Of a DNA stretch of 64,000 nt, positions 11,593 through 21,957 are shown one piece after another. The stretch spans positions 939,295 to 1,003,294 of the forward strand of contig PDUO01000006.1 in NCBI GenBank assembly GCA_003008705.1, in the 5' to 3' direction. A program made the translations under genes and the position numbers. The stretch is from Pezicula radicicola (taxonomy: Eukaryota; Ascomycota; Leotiomycetes; Helotiales; Dermateaceae). The notes beneath the pieces were generated by a model. The model was not told the origin of the DNA. It was given only the letters and a program-made list of their open reading frames with translations, and did not search any database. The stretch's first letter is position 1; the number at the start of each line of letters is the position of its first letter.

Positions 11593-13269
11593 ATGGAGAA
11601 CATTCCATCCAAACGCAGCGATGAGGAAGCAAATGTCTCGACCGTAGCGTCTTCGGACACAGCAGAAAAGCTACCAACAGGAGCCGACTTGGATATTGAA
11701 GTCGGACTCGTTGGAGTCAGCAAGCACGACACAAAGCAGATCACAGCAGACTCACCTGATGAGGTTCCAGATCCTAACAAAGTGGGATGGGATGGACCAG
11801 ACGACCCAGAGAACCCTATGAACTGGTCTCAATTTAACAGATATGGTATCGTGGTTTTGGTCTCGATGATCACCCTCTTCGCGTAAGATGTCACCTCAGT
11901 TCTAGCACTGACTTCTGACAATTTAATCCCAGGAACTTCGGTGCATCTATGTTTGCGCCTGGTGTACCATCTCTCATGAAAGAATTCCACTCAACAAATC
12001 TCGAGCTGGCTAGCTTTGTCGTCACAGTTTACGTTCTTGGATTTGCAATCGCTCCACTGATTATTGCGCCACTCAGCGAGCTGTACGGACGTTTGCCACT
12101 CTACCATGTTTCAACTGCGTTGTACATCATATTTACAGTTGCCTGTGCGCTCAGCAAGAACTTAGGAATGTTCATCGCATTTCGCTTTCTCTCGGGTTGC
12201 GCAGCCTCAGCACCTTTGGCAATTGGAGGAGGTTCAATAGCCGACCTTATCCCACAGGAAAAAAGGGGTGGAGCGATGGCCATATATATCATCGGGCCTT
12301 TACTAGGACCTGTGGTTGGTCCAATTATTGGAGCGTTCCTTTCCGCTGCGAAGGGGTGGCGATGGGTATTTTGGCTCTTAGCAATTACCGTATGTGTTCA
12401 TGTCTTTTCTATGCACCAATACAGAGAAACTCACATTCGCATAGACAGGAGCCGTCTTCCTTGCTTCCCTCGTTCTAATGCGCGAAACATACGCCCCGGT
12501 ACTCCTAGCTCGAAAAGCAGCACGCCTTCGTAAAGAAACTGGCAATCTCCACCTCCGCAGTATCAACGATGACGGACGCTCTCCTGGCGCTCTTTTTAGT
12601 CAAGCCATTGTTCGACCTCTGAAAATTCTGTTTCTCCAACCAATTGTAGCATGTATGAGTTTGTTTACAGCAGTTATCTTCTCCTATCTTTTTCTCCTCT
12701 TCACAACTTTCACCCAAGTCTTCGAAGGGACGTACGGATTCTCTTCGAGCGTTGTCGGTCTGTCGTACCTGGGATTGGGCACCGGAATGTTCTCCGGACT
12801 CATGGTGTTTACCTTTATCAGTGATCGATTGATGAAAGCGCAGAGTAAGAATGGCGACGGCACGATGAAGCCAGAGTACAGACTACCAATCATGATGTAC
12901 ACTGGGCCATTCTTGCCTATCGGTTTCTTCTGGTACGGCTGGTCTGCAGAGGCTCAAGTTCATTGGATCGTGCCTATCATCGGCACAGGCCTTATCGGCT
13001 TCGGAATTCTGCTCACCTTCTTACCGATTCAAGTTTACCTTGTTGACGCATTCACTAAGTATGCTGCATCTGCCATCGCAGCTAATACAGTTCTGCGATC
13101 CATTTTCGGTGCCGTTTTACCCATGGCTGGCCAACCAATGTACGCAGCACTAGGACTGGGGTGGGGAAATAGTGTTTTAGCATTCATCGCCATGGCTTTT
13201 CTTCCGGTGCCATTTCTGTTCTATCGATATGGGGAGGCTATCAGGGAGAGATTTTGGGTTGAGCTGTAG
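11593..13269 (+). CDS. MFS multidrug/toxin exporter (DHA1 type)
   Basis: Plasma-membrane proton-coupled exporter of small molecules. Three exons (11593-11882, 11933-12389, 12445-13269) sum to 1,572 nt, 523 aa. A hydrophilic N-terminus of about 85 aa contains the family signature DDPENPMNWS. Twelve membrane segments follow. The loop after TM2 carries SELYGRLPLY (motif A, partly diverged), TM4 has FRFLSGCAASAPLAIGGGS, and TM5 the antiporter motif C GPLLGPVVGPIIGAF. The C-terminus is short (AIRERFWVEL). Both introns start GTAAG/GTATGT and restore the frame. The gene is divergent from the regulator at 8013-10938. Substrate cannot be predicted. Confidence 0.93.
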
Positions 13270-13890
13270 AAGGATGAGGATATGAGAAAGTCGGTGGTTT
13301 CTTTATCTATACTGTTTCCTTTGTTGGAGTTTTGGTACCGGTATGATACCGCTAAAAGAATAGACTGCTCCTCTCTTTCATATGTACGAGTGAGTCTTAG
13401 AAAGCTCCAAATAATACTCTTAATATCTCATCAATTTAGGTGCTACACTTGTGTGTTAGGATCTCTTGCTGTTATTTGAAATCAAATCCCCAAAAAAACA
13501 ACTTGAATTATCTGAAAATTCTTAAAACCATTTACTATATCTTCATTCTCAAAACTAGTATTTTCCTTCCAAACAATCATTCACCATGTATGGTTCATAG
13601 TCTGGATTTACAATCATTCGAATTTCAGTTATTATTCAAGATTCCAACTCCCCGAAACAGAAAGTAGATCGCGAACAAAGACCTACAAATTAACCTTTCC
13701 ACTAAGTATGAGAACGAACTAGACTATAACAACAACCAAAGAACAACAAAGCCCAATAACCACTACTTTGTCCCAATCTCTTGTTCAGATTTCTCTTCAA
13801 CACAACAATACCACAGTACCTCTACTAAAAACAGCCCATTCCCCTTCGCCTACAAACACAACCACAAAATCTAAAAGAAACTTATCCAAA
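13270..13890. other. 3' flank of the exporter and promoter/5' leader of the next gene
   Basis: No supported gene. The last 200 bp are rich in CAA/AAC and CT runs, typical of a fungal 5' leader. An in-frame codon at 13768 is ACTTTG/TTG-type rather than ATG, so the open frame upstream of 13891 is taken as leader. Confidence 0.55.
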
Positions 13891-14172
13891 ATGGGCACCA
13901 CCAATTCAAAATCCACCACAGAGGACCCAAGTCAATCAAACTACTCAGAAAACCCTATCACAAACACACAACCATCTTCTGAACCTCAACCCCAACCTCA
14001 ACCTCAGCTTCAGCCAATCCCAACTCAAACAGCTTTCGAGCAGTCTGAAGGAACAAAGTCAAATATCGAGGAAGTTAATATAAGGGGTGGAGATATCGGA
14101 TGCTGCGAATGCTTGCGCTGTTTCTTATGCTGTCCTTGTGAATTCAAGGAGATTTGGAAGCAGCTGGGTTGA
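13891..14172 (+). CDS. Small N-myristoylation/Cys-rich tail protein
   Basis: 93 aa, single exon. The first ATG at 13891 (context ccaaaATGGGC) gives MGTTNSKS, an ideal N-myristoylation signal: Gly2, Ser6, Lys7. Residues about 15-60 are a hydrophilic Ser/Thr/Pro/Gln linker containing the repeat EPQPQPQPQLQP. The C-terminus is a dense cysteine cluster, GCCECLRCFLCCPCEF, with seven Cys in fourteen residues, ending WKQLG. Such a combination suggests lipid anchoring at both ends, myristate plus palmitate, or a metal-binding tail. I do not recognise the family. The cysteine cluster recalls CYSTM-like modules but is followed by charged residues rather than being terminal. Transcription is supported only by the leader-like upstream sequence. 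Confidence 0.6.
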   Translation: MGTTNSKSTTEDPSQSNYSENPITNTQPSSEPQPQPQPQLQPIPTQTAFEQSEGTKSNIEEVNIRGGDIGCCECLRCFLCCPCEFKEIWKQLG

Positions 14173-15397
14173 ATTTTCAGGATTTTGTGGAGAGGATGGT
14201 TTGTTGGTTTGGAGTAGTGCAATACGAAGTTTGCTTTGGGTCTTTGCGTGGTAGATACAACGTCTAGAAAAATTCTGGAGTTGGAAAACGATGTTGAGTT
14301 TTATAGACATCTAGTGCTTCTTAATTAGCTACACAGAAACCGGTTTGCGGGAATTTTATGGAATATATATACGGCAAATTACTCCTATATCTCTCTCGAT
14401 AGTGCAGGGTTATAGTGCCAATTTTGATGACATCCTCTAAAGAAAATCGCTCTTCACTTACCTTGTTGTGTGGTCATCTATGCGTATCTGTTGGACTGTG
14501 GAATAATAATGTACTTTACCTACCTTACATATTCATCCTTAGAGAATTCAGAATCCTACCGGTGTTGAAGTTTTGTTGTGTTGTATTTCTTGGTGTCCTT
14601 TTGTTTGTGGAGGGTCGAGACATGGGGGGATTATAGGTGGCAGGAGGTGTAGATTCACTACTTTGGAGTCTGAATATCGAAGGGTGTCACAGTACCAGTA
14701 TGGGCTTGGAACTGAATTTCCAAGTGAGCCTAATTGTAATTTACTCATTTTGCTGTTGTAGAATCAGACTCTAGACCCTTTAGCTTCCTGTTGAGTCCTC
14801 ATGCAAAGGGATTATATAATAGGATTTTTGTAGGGTGTGTATATGTTAGCAAGTAGTCTGGTTAGGAAGATGCGATTCACAAGTTGCTACTAGAGAATTC
14901 GAAAATTGATTTCCACTCCCCATTCCCAACGGAACAATTCTCATCTCCTCAAATTCACAATATAACGTCTTCAATTTACATCTACAAACAAGTTTCACAA
15001 CCCATGAATCTTCAATGTATAAGCATAATATTACAGTAGTACCAGGCAGGTATCTATATATAAACCATGCAAAAGCAACTTGAAATCAATTACCAGAAAA
15101 GCATCGACACCACTGAAACATCATGACATTCTTATTCATCCCATGCCACCACCAGAAATCCCATTATAGAGTTAACATCTAGCCATTGCTATTACTCATA
15201 ACGCATCGCAGGTCTTACTCCCGGATACCCATGATAGAATCATCTGTATTTCCAAGCAATCCCTCCGTAATATGAAGCTCTGGCATTGACCTCTATCCCC
15301 AACCCAAAGCAAGTCAGCTAAAATCACAAATTTCCTTATAAAATCTCAACTTTGCTACCTATGCGAAATAACGAAAACTAGATATCATTCACTCGCC
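14173..15397. other. Intergenic region
   Basis: No supported coding sequence or RNA. Moderately AT-rich; it contains the 3' flanks of the two convergent small genes on either side. Confidence 0.5.
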
Positions 15398-15687
15398 TCA
15401 AACGAGTTCAAATAGCTGGCTAGTCATCAATCCACCAATACCCAACAAGCCACTTGTGACAATGACCTTGCTAGAGCCTGAGCCGTTATCATCTAGACAA
15501 TCGATTGAGTGCCATGCACACAATGGATCAATTGGCTTATAGTCGCGAGGGTTGATAATTTCGGTTCTGAAGTCGTTGGTACCGTGGCAGGATTGGTTGA
15601 GATGGGGAGCGTAATAGGTGTTGGGGTCGTGGCTACGGTGCAGAGGAGGGTGAGTAGGGTTGTGGTGGTGAATGTATAGAGCTTCAT
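15398..15687 (-). CDS. Possible small secreted protein, gene model uncertain
   Basis: The ATG at 15687 follows a CT/CAAC-rich leader and begins with a good signal peptide (MKLYTFTTTTLLTLLCTVAT). The same frame continues as a Thr/Pro-rich tail to a stop at 15493. However, another frame is open through the same bases and runs further, to a stop at 15398, with protein-like content: CHGTNDFRTEIINPRDYKP, then PLCAWHSIDCLDDNGSG and a hydrophobic C-terminus ending TSQLFELV. The two frames can be joined by a 47-nt GT-AG intron (gtacca...tataag), giving about 80 aa, or a one-base indel may have broken the gene. A small secreted or GPI-like protein is likely; the exact sequence is not settled. Confidence 0.4.
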
Positions 15688-16398
15688 TTTGAAGACCTGC
15701 TTGTTATTAGATGATGACGTGGATGTTGACGTTGTTCGGGGCGTTTACTTTTGGTTTGTAAAGGTTTCGATTTGATCGTTTTTGTGAGGAAGTGTAGATG
15801 AGGAGAAGAGACGATGTGAAGTTGATGATATGAAGAAGTAGTTGAAGGAAAGAAGTTGTGGAGGTTGAAGTGTTGCCCTTGAAATGCCTGGCGGGGTTAT
15901 TGATGGAAAGGTGCGTATTGATGAATGACTTCTCGAGTGTAGATTCATGAAGCGGCAGCATGCCATGTTTACACCGCCACTCGATTAATATATCAAAATT
16001 TGCCAAATTCTCTACGGTCTTATTGAAATTCACAAAGCCACTCTTAAATCCCTATGTTTCTTGCACGAGACTAACACTTATGTTATTTTTCTAGTTCAAC
16101 ATGACCATCAGCTCTTTACAAGTCCTGGAGGAAGAATCATCTCGAACTTCTAGCAGCAGTAACTTGGGTGACCATGCAAGTAGGAGCCCTGTCTCAACTA
16201 TTCTAGCCCACACCAGACCTGATAGCAGCACTATATTCGAGGAGTATAGCAGAGGTAGGTGATGCATACTGGACGATGGACCCTGGTAAGCTCGAAGGGG
16301 TTGAATAGCGCTCTATATCAAGCATGCCATATAACAAATTTTACATACATAAGTGAATGTGAGCCTAGGTATATTATACCAATTCCACTTGTATTATA
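15688..16398. other. Leader region and gap before the MITE
   Basis: The first 250 bp (about 15690-15940) read on the - strand as a CT- and CAAC-rich leader typical of fungal 5' regions, matching the putative gene at 15398-15687. An open frame of 108 codons (15707-16033, -) ends just before that ATG and looks like leader, not protein. Nothing else is seen. Confidence 0.5.
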
Positions 16399-16872
16399 CA
16401 GTACTAGACAATTAGTTTTGGCCAGAAGCGAGTTTTACACTAAAAACAGCCGATTTACTACCTTTTCTAACTTTAATAACTTTAAACTTAGAAATATAAT
16501 ACTACTAGAATTTAATATTCTTATAGATTTTTACTTAAATAAACATTCCTACTCTTACAAATATTAGTATTTTTTGATTTTAGCTTAAGTAATGTCTTTT
16601 CCTAAGTATATTATAAAATGCCTATGATTTTCGTTGATTTTGTATATAAAAATCATCAAAGTCAAGATTACTAGTATTCATCCTACTATATTAACATCAC
16701 GATATAAGATAATTAAAATCTAGTTAGTATAAATTAAATTTAACCTTTGAATAAGAAAGCGCATTATAGAGGATTTTATAATAGAGCTTCTATATATACT
16801 AATATATAGTAGTGGTTAGGAGTACTTTTGGTGTAAAACTCGCTTCTGGCCAAAACTAATTGTCGGTTACTG
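16399..16872. mobile_element. MITE with mariner-type terminal inverted repeats
   Basis: 474 bp bounded by TA dinucleotides (16397-16398 and 16873-16874). The ends are inverted repeats of about 46 bp with four mismatches. The right end read inward starts CAGTAACCGACAATTAGTTT; the left starts CAGTACTAGACAATTAGTTT. The shared core continues through TTGGCCAGAAGCGAGTTTTA. The interior is strongly AT-rich with no open frame. TA target site and CAGT termini fit the Tc1/mariner superfamily; this copy is non-autonomous. Confidence 0.85.
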
Positions 16873-16874
16873 TA

Positions 16875-17516
16875 ACTTAATGCATAAAGTTGCAAGAGAA
16901 TGACAACACTATACCCTATAACAATAACGACAAGGTTCGTAAGCGATAAATAAATCAGTACATAGGGGACACAGGGTTCACAGATAGCATAGAGGACAAA
17001 AAGTCTTTTATGTAAGTGGTCATATTACTTTTGTTTGGGTGCAAGGTTTAGTTGCCCCATCTGAACCATGTCTGCTTGGTTGCACACAATGTTTGAAGTT
17101 AGTACCACCTGACTATATAGCAAGTCTAAAGTAACAACTACATAGGAGCATAACATCTTTTACTTAAGAGACTCGCTTATTTGAGGAATTCACTTAATCT
17201 AGGTCATTCACTTTCTAGGTAATAACCCAACCCAAGTAGTGCTAGCTGTTAGCTGACATTCACAGCGAAACAGCCCACTACCACATCTATTCCTTTGACT
17301 ATTGCAAATGCTATGATCCTTAGATTATATAGCATATAGTATAATAACAACCCAATAGAAATCTAAGATCTATATGCTTTTGGGGAGAGAGATTGTGCGC
17401 ACAGACGGTTCTAGAAATACTTAAGAATCGAGTACCGAGTGAACTACTGGTCCCCCTCCATGACTCCTTTAAACTTCCAAATATGCAACTCTTCTTCAAC
17501 AAACACCAAAAACTAA
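16875..17516. other. Gap between MITE and tRNA cluster
   Basis: AT-rich; no gene, RNA or repeat recognised. Confidence 0.5.
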
Positions 17517-17588
17517 GCTTCCTTGGTCCAATGGTTAGGATTCCACCCTTCCAAGGTGGAGGTTCGTGTTCGATTCACGGAGGTTGCA
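17517..17588 (+). tRNA. tRNA-Gly (TCC), acceptor stem with two mismatches
   Basis: 72 nt, no intron. D arm GTCC/GGAT, anticodon stem CCACC/GGTGG with loop CTTCCAA (anticodon TCC), T arm TCGTG-TTCGATT-CACGG. The acceptor strands GCTTCCT and AGGTTGC pair except at positions 3-70 and 4-69, both T-T. Internal promoter boxes are intact. It may be functional or a decaying copy. Confidence 0.75.
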
Positions 17589-18033
17589 CAGTATAATCTT
17601 TCTTTTGATTTTTGCATTTCAAGTCTACTACGGAGTATGAATTAAGAGATCAAAAAAACTTTGTTCGGCCTCTTTTTTTGTGTTATACAACTCGATGATT
17701 TTCTCTTCTGCTAAGCTAAAGGGCAAGTGTGCGTCAAACAAAGTTTACATTATTATATTTTTGAGCTCGCTCTTATATTCCTTTCCGTACTCTCGCCAAT
17801 TCTTGAAAGACGGTTGGCAGAGAGTTTGAAATATTTGCTACTGATTGAGTTCCGTGAAGGGTAAGTAGTCGCGTGCGCCATCGCTTAACGGCCTGCTCCA
17901 CCACACAATCATTACCTCGGAATCTACCTACATAAAAAAAGGAAATGCGAAGTTTGTGAGTAGTGAACATAAGTTGGGCAAAAAGAAAAAATATGTGTTC
18001 TTAATCAAGGTATTCCTTGATTCGCAGATAGAA
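17589..18033. other. tRNA spacer
   Basis: T-runs just after the tRNA-Gly (about 17600-17620) could end Pol III transcription. No gene seen. Confidence 0.45.
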
Positions 18034-18133
18034 TGCGGCTTCTGTGGATCGAACACAGTGCCTCCAGATAGACAGAAATGTCAGGATTGAAGTGAACTTC
18101 AGTCTGGCGCTCTCCCAAGTGAGCTAAAGCCGC
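18034..18133 (-). tRNA. tRNA-Phe (GAA) with 27-nt intron
   Basis: Acceptor stem GCGGCTT/AAGCCGC pairs perfectly, D arm GCTC/GAGC, T arm CTGTG-TTCGATC-CACAG, discriminator A. The anticodon stem CCAGA/TCTGG encloses CTGAAG, a 27-nt intron after G37, then A38. The intron contains acttca, complementary to the anticodon region, as expected for tRNA endonuclease substrates. Looks functional. Confidence 0.95.
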
Positions 18134-18295
18134 TTGGATTATGTGTTTGATGAAGAGAGTGTCTGTATGTCTGACTATTACCAAGATCCATTTTAGAGAT
18201 AGTTTGATCAAAATTTTAGGGTCCCACAAATTTAGGACGGCTTCTTGTTAATATGTCCCGAGTTAAATGAAAATTCACCAACAAACATACAAATA

Positions 18296-18383
18296 TCCGT
18301 ATTGGTGTATCGGTTAGCATTTCTGCTTTTCATTAATTTGAAAAGGTGCGCAGGAGAGCGGGGTTCAACTCCCCGATACGGAA
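18296..18383 (+). tRNA. tRNA-Glu (TTC) with 16-nt intron
   Basis: Acceptor TCCGTAT/ATACGGA perfect, T arm CGGGG-TTCAACT-CCCCG, anticodon stem TCTGC/GCAGG (one G-T). The loop reads TTTTCA, then the intron ttaatttgaaaaggtg, then C. The intron's tgaaaa is the exact complement of the loop TTTTCA. A run of ten T starts three bases after the gene (about 18387), a good Pol III terminator. Confidence 0.93.
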
Positions 18384-18396
18384 TCAGTTTTTTTTT
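18384..18396 (+). terminator. Pol III terminator of tRNA-Glu (TTC)
   Basis: A T10 run directly follows the 3' end of the tRNA, the standard RNA polymerase III stop. Confidence 0.8.
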
Positions 18397-18856
18397 TGTT
18401 ATATTTTTTTCCTTTTCTGGCTCTTGTTTGTGTGTTTGGTTGTGCTGTCTTTTGCGAGAAGAATGGTAGAACCGCGTGTGGAATCGAGGTGGAAGTATCT
18501 AAGCGAAGTGGTGGGGAAAGCGCCAAACCAATCACAGAGGGGTCATTAGCAAAATGAGAAGAACAATAGTGTTCTCTGCTTCCTTTTTTTGGCCAAATGA
18601 ATCCACTACCAAGCTAGTTCCTGAGTACCGCGCTTAGCATAGCCGCTTAGCGAAGTCCGGAAAAGAGTAAATAGTCGAAAAGCTGCAAAGTCAAGAACTA
18701 TTTACCATGAGATTCTCATCCTTGTGTTAAGACTTAACGCGTGGCCAAAGAAAAAAAAAGACCAAAAGCCAGTATTAACTCGGCAGCCACGAAGGAGCAA
18801 TGAAAAGAGGCCAAAAAAAAGATGGAAGCTGTCATTACTGACAACCTCGGGGATTG
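18397..18856. other. tRNA spacer
   Basis: No gene. Short GGCCAAA-plus-poly-A stretches recur near 18589, 18740 and 18810; no function suggested. Confidence 0.45.
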
Positions 18857-18966
18857 AGCCCGAGGTGGGGCTCGAACCCACGACCTTGAGGTGATCTTGA
18901 ATTCGAACTGTTACCAGATTCTAAACATATAAGAGCCACACGCTCTACCGATTGAGCTACCCGGGC
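18857..18966 (-). tRNA. tRNA-Lys (CTT) with 37-nt intron
   Basis: Acceptor GCCCGGG/CTCGGGC (one G-T), D arm GCTC/GAGC, T arm GTGGG-TTCGAGC-CCCAC. The anticodon loop CTCTTA is followed by a 37-nt intron, then A38. The anticodon stem TGTGG/CCTCA has one T-T mismatch and the discriminator base is T, both unusual for Lys, so slight decay is possible. Confidence 0.85.
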
Positions 18967-19385
18967 ATGTTTGCTTTGATTTACTTCCAGAATGCTTATA
19001 TTGCTACAAGTAAGACAGACAGATTTGAACAGTGAGTCAGATACAGGCGCTAGTAAATTTGTTTCCGGAAAGAGTGGAGAGACTGAAAATTTTGAAGATT
19101 CGGTTGAAGAATTTTCTTTCGCTAAGACCCCTTTTTCGCTAAAATTTCATAAGCGACTTACTGAGCACACTTGTTTTCAAAAAGGAAAAAAGAACAAACT
19201 CTATCGGTATTTTAACTTGACTTCTAATAGATCTTTAAAGAGTATTTATTATAGGTGACCTAAGATATGTTGTGAACTTCGTTCAGGCGAAGAAGTTGCA
19301 TCCTGTTCACCTAAAAGAGTAAAAAGATATTAAAAAAATTCGCCATTTAAATTCATATTCAAGAGAAACAAAGACAAAAAGATAA
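18967..19385. other. tRNA spacer
   Basis: An 88-codon open frame (18992-19258, +) lacks any recognisable motif and is not called. Nothing else seen. Confidence 0.45.
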
Positions 19386-19488
19386 TTCCGAAACGGGGAA
19401 TTGAACCCCGGTCTCCTGCGCGCCGAGAGTCCTGTCTAATGAGAGGAAACTTGAGAGGCAGAAATGCTAGCCACTACACCATTTCGGA
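19386..19488 (-). tRNA. tRNA-Glu (CTC) with 31-nt intron
   Basis: Acceptor TCCGAAA/TTTCGGA perfect, T arm CGGGG-TTCAATT-CCCCG, anticodon stem TCTGC/GCAGG, loop CTCTCA, a 31-nt intron, then C38. The body resembles the Glu-TTC gene 1 kb away, but the acceptor stem and intron differ, so this is a true isoacceptor rather than a recent copy. A (GTTT)n microsatellite follows at about 19490-19509. Confidence 0.93.
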
Positions 19489-21957
19489 TGGTTTGTTTGT
19501 TTGTTTGTTGGGGGTATGTTTACTATTACGAAACTTAAGGATAAGAGAAGCTACGGGTAGCGTAGAGATACCTTAGAGATTGATAGGAGGTTTAGAAGAC
19601 TCTTATTGGCTAGGTTTTAGGCTGTGTGGATAATTTGCCCGCGGCGGAAGACTGGCTTGCTTTAGTCTCAGTCTGTTGCAAACAAGAGAAATAATTCCAA
19701 TAAAGTAATAAGATAAGTAGGTGTGGCTAATAGTGAGAATGTAAACAGTAGCTACTCTTACAACCGTATAGGCATGGGACGAAGAGACAATCGAACCCGA
19801 TTTCAGAGAAGATAGTATTCTCGAACACAATTCCGAAATGTTGGTGAAGATATACGGGAGAAAACACTTCTCTCATGCACACATTGCAACCTTACCCCTC
19901 CTCTCATATACCCTACCTCTGGCGACATGGATGAGATGATTTCTTAGAAACTTAGAGGTAACCACAGATTCTATAATCACCTACAGTTTTCCTCGAGGAC
20001 ACATGCGCCATCGACAGCGATATTTCGGACCCACGATGTACTGATCCTGGCTGCCAGATATCGACTAGGATGTTTGCTACAACAATCGAAAGATGAACCT
20101 TAGAAAGGCGAAGGAGAATCAACCAGAGGTTCGCTTGAGAAGTACGGCGGCTTCTTGCGAATCCTAAAATTCTTAACTTGGTCAGTGACAACCAACATTG
20201 AACTGATAACAACTTGACCACCTCTTAATACAATAAGAGGACTGTAATATTAAGTGACTTTACAGTAGGTGTGTGTAGACATATGCGCTGGCGAACTAGC
20301 TAGATATGTGGTAGTATTTCTTTAGAAATATAGTTGAAAGTAGTTTCTTCTAAGTCCGGAATCGTTTGCGATTTCCTATCATCTTCGTTGAAAGTATAAT
20401 TGGAAGTCCTTTCTTCGGAGGCGGAGATCTCCTTTGAAACCCTATTATTCCTAAGTAGTATTAGATAAAATTAGCCAATTATAGCACATATTCTAATGAT
20501 AGTTAAGTTAACTTGTTACTAGAAGTAATCTATAGGTTCTTGTGCTATTTTTCTACTAGAAAATCATTTATTAATCAGGGATGAAGAAGTTGTTGAGAAA
20601 GTGCTAAAGGTCTTAATCTCTGCTTCTGACATATGACATAATGCACTTTTTTTTAATAGTCCATTAGTTCAGTGGTATTAGGGGTTTCGTAGTCTGCTTA
20701 CATTCATTCTGTAGAATGCATTACAGTGTGACAATGTCTTTGTATAAAATCCAATAGAGGCTGGAAATATTTTATGCAAGGAACGCTCTTGCTGCTAAGT
20801 AAAAATGCTCGTACTGTGACTATAAAAAAGGCGTTTCTTTTAATTTATGTTACTCTCTTGCTTTATATACGATCATACCTTACCTTACTCAACTTAGGTG
20901 ACTTAGGTGCTCAACTCTGGTAGATACCAGAAAACGTGCTGCAGAGCTTTGCTACTATTTCTTAATGTCTGCTAGACTAGTTGCCGGAAAACTAGCTTTA
21001 AAATTAGACGTTAATAGATACTTCTCTTACAAAAGTTTACAACCAGCAAAATCTAGATGTTTCCTTATAAATATTTTGATTCTTGGGAGTTTTAAGTCCT
21101 AAGCGAGAATTTTAACGGGGGGGGTGGTGGCCGATCACGTGTAACATCGGGAGAGGCGCGAGAATGGTTGAGGAAGAGCCTCGGTACTGTATACTGGTAA
21201 TCAAATATTCCTTCTCTATTTATCCATAGCCTTTCACAATAGTCTCTTGCTCTTCCAGTCTCCAAATAAAGTTGCACAACTCGAAATTGAGCTCTGGAGC
21301 GAGACCTGACAGATCTAAGATCCATCGACACCCATACCACCAGTACCATGGACTGGATCTACTTGGTAGTACACATGGTCCTCTGACCTCCACCAACCTG
21401 CAGGTGCCCGTCGGGAATCGGGAGAGGACAGCCAGGGCTCAGGTTATCGATATTTGACATTATGATCAGCTCTACCGTAATCCTTATCACTATGCGCTAT
21501 CGCGAGCAAGCTGTTAAACATCTCATTTTGTGGATACGGTACCCCTCATTCTCTCCGATGCCTGTATAGCTCTCGGCGGGAGGCTGCTCGTTATCTTCCT
21601 GCGGTTTCTCGGAGAAGTTGCTGACAATGTTACGCTAGCCCAAGACATTCCAAGCTCTTGGTCGTGCAGAGATGCACGAATTGGAGAAGCTGTAAACAAG
21701 ATGTTTCGCCGTGCCAAGCACGAATGGGCAAGGGCCATTGGCCTGTAAACTCTGTATAATGTCATGGCCGGGTACGGAGTAGTAATCGTAATCTGGAGAA
21801 AGAGGGCTAGCCTGACACCTGATACCCAGCTCTGTTTTTTTCCCCCACGTACACCTTGGGGATACCCTCCACTTTCTTTTCATTCATTTCGAGTCGCTAA
21901 GGACGGCGACTGCAGAATTGAGAAAAATCTAGGGCCTGCGATATTTCCCTACCCAGA
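19489..21957. other. Gene-free interval upstream of the permease
   Basis: 2.5 kb without a supported gene. It starts with a short GTTT repeat, is AT-rich to about 21100, then becomes more balanced. Open frames at 21530-21748 (+) and 21635-21883 (-) overlap each other, show no family motif and are not called. A T-arm-like segment near 19770-19800 and an A-box-like segment near 20660 lack the rest of a tRNA. Confidence 0.5.

Noticed and set aside
12101..12292. Antisense and overlapping frames inside the exporter and other genes
   Set aside because: Frames on the opposite strand of well-supported exons are shadows.
19769..19830. tRNA-like segment with TTCGATT loop
   Set aside because: T-stem does not pair and no acceptor, D or anticodon stem is present; at most a remnant.
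20655..20700. A-box-like ttagttcagtgg
   Set aside because: No B box or T loop follows within tRNA distance.
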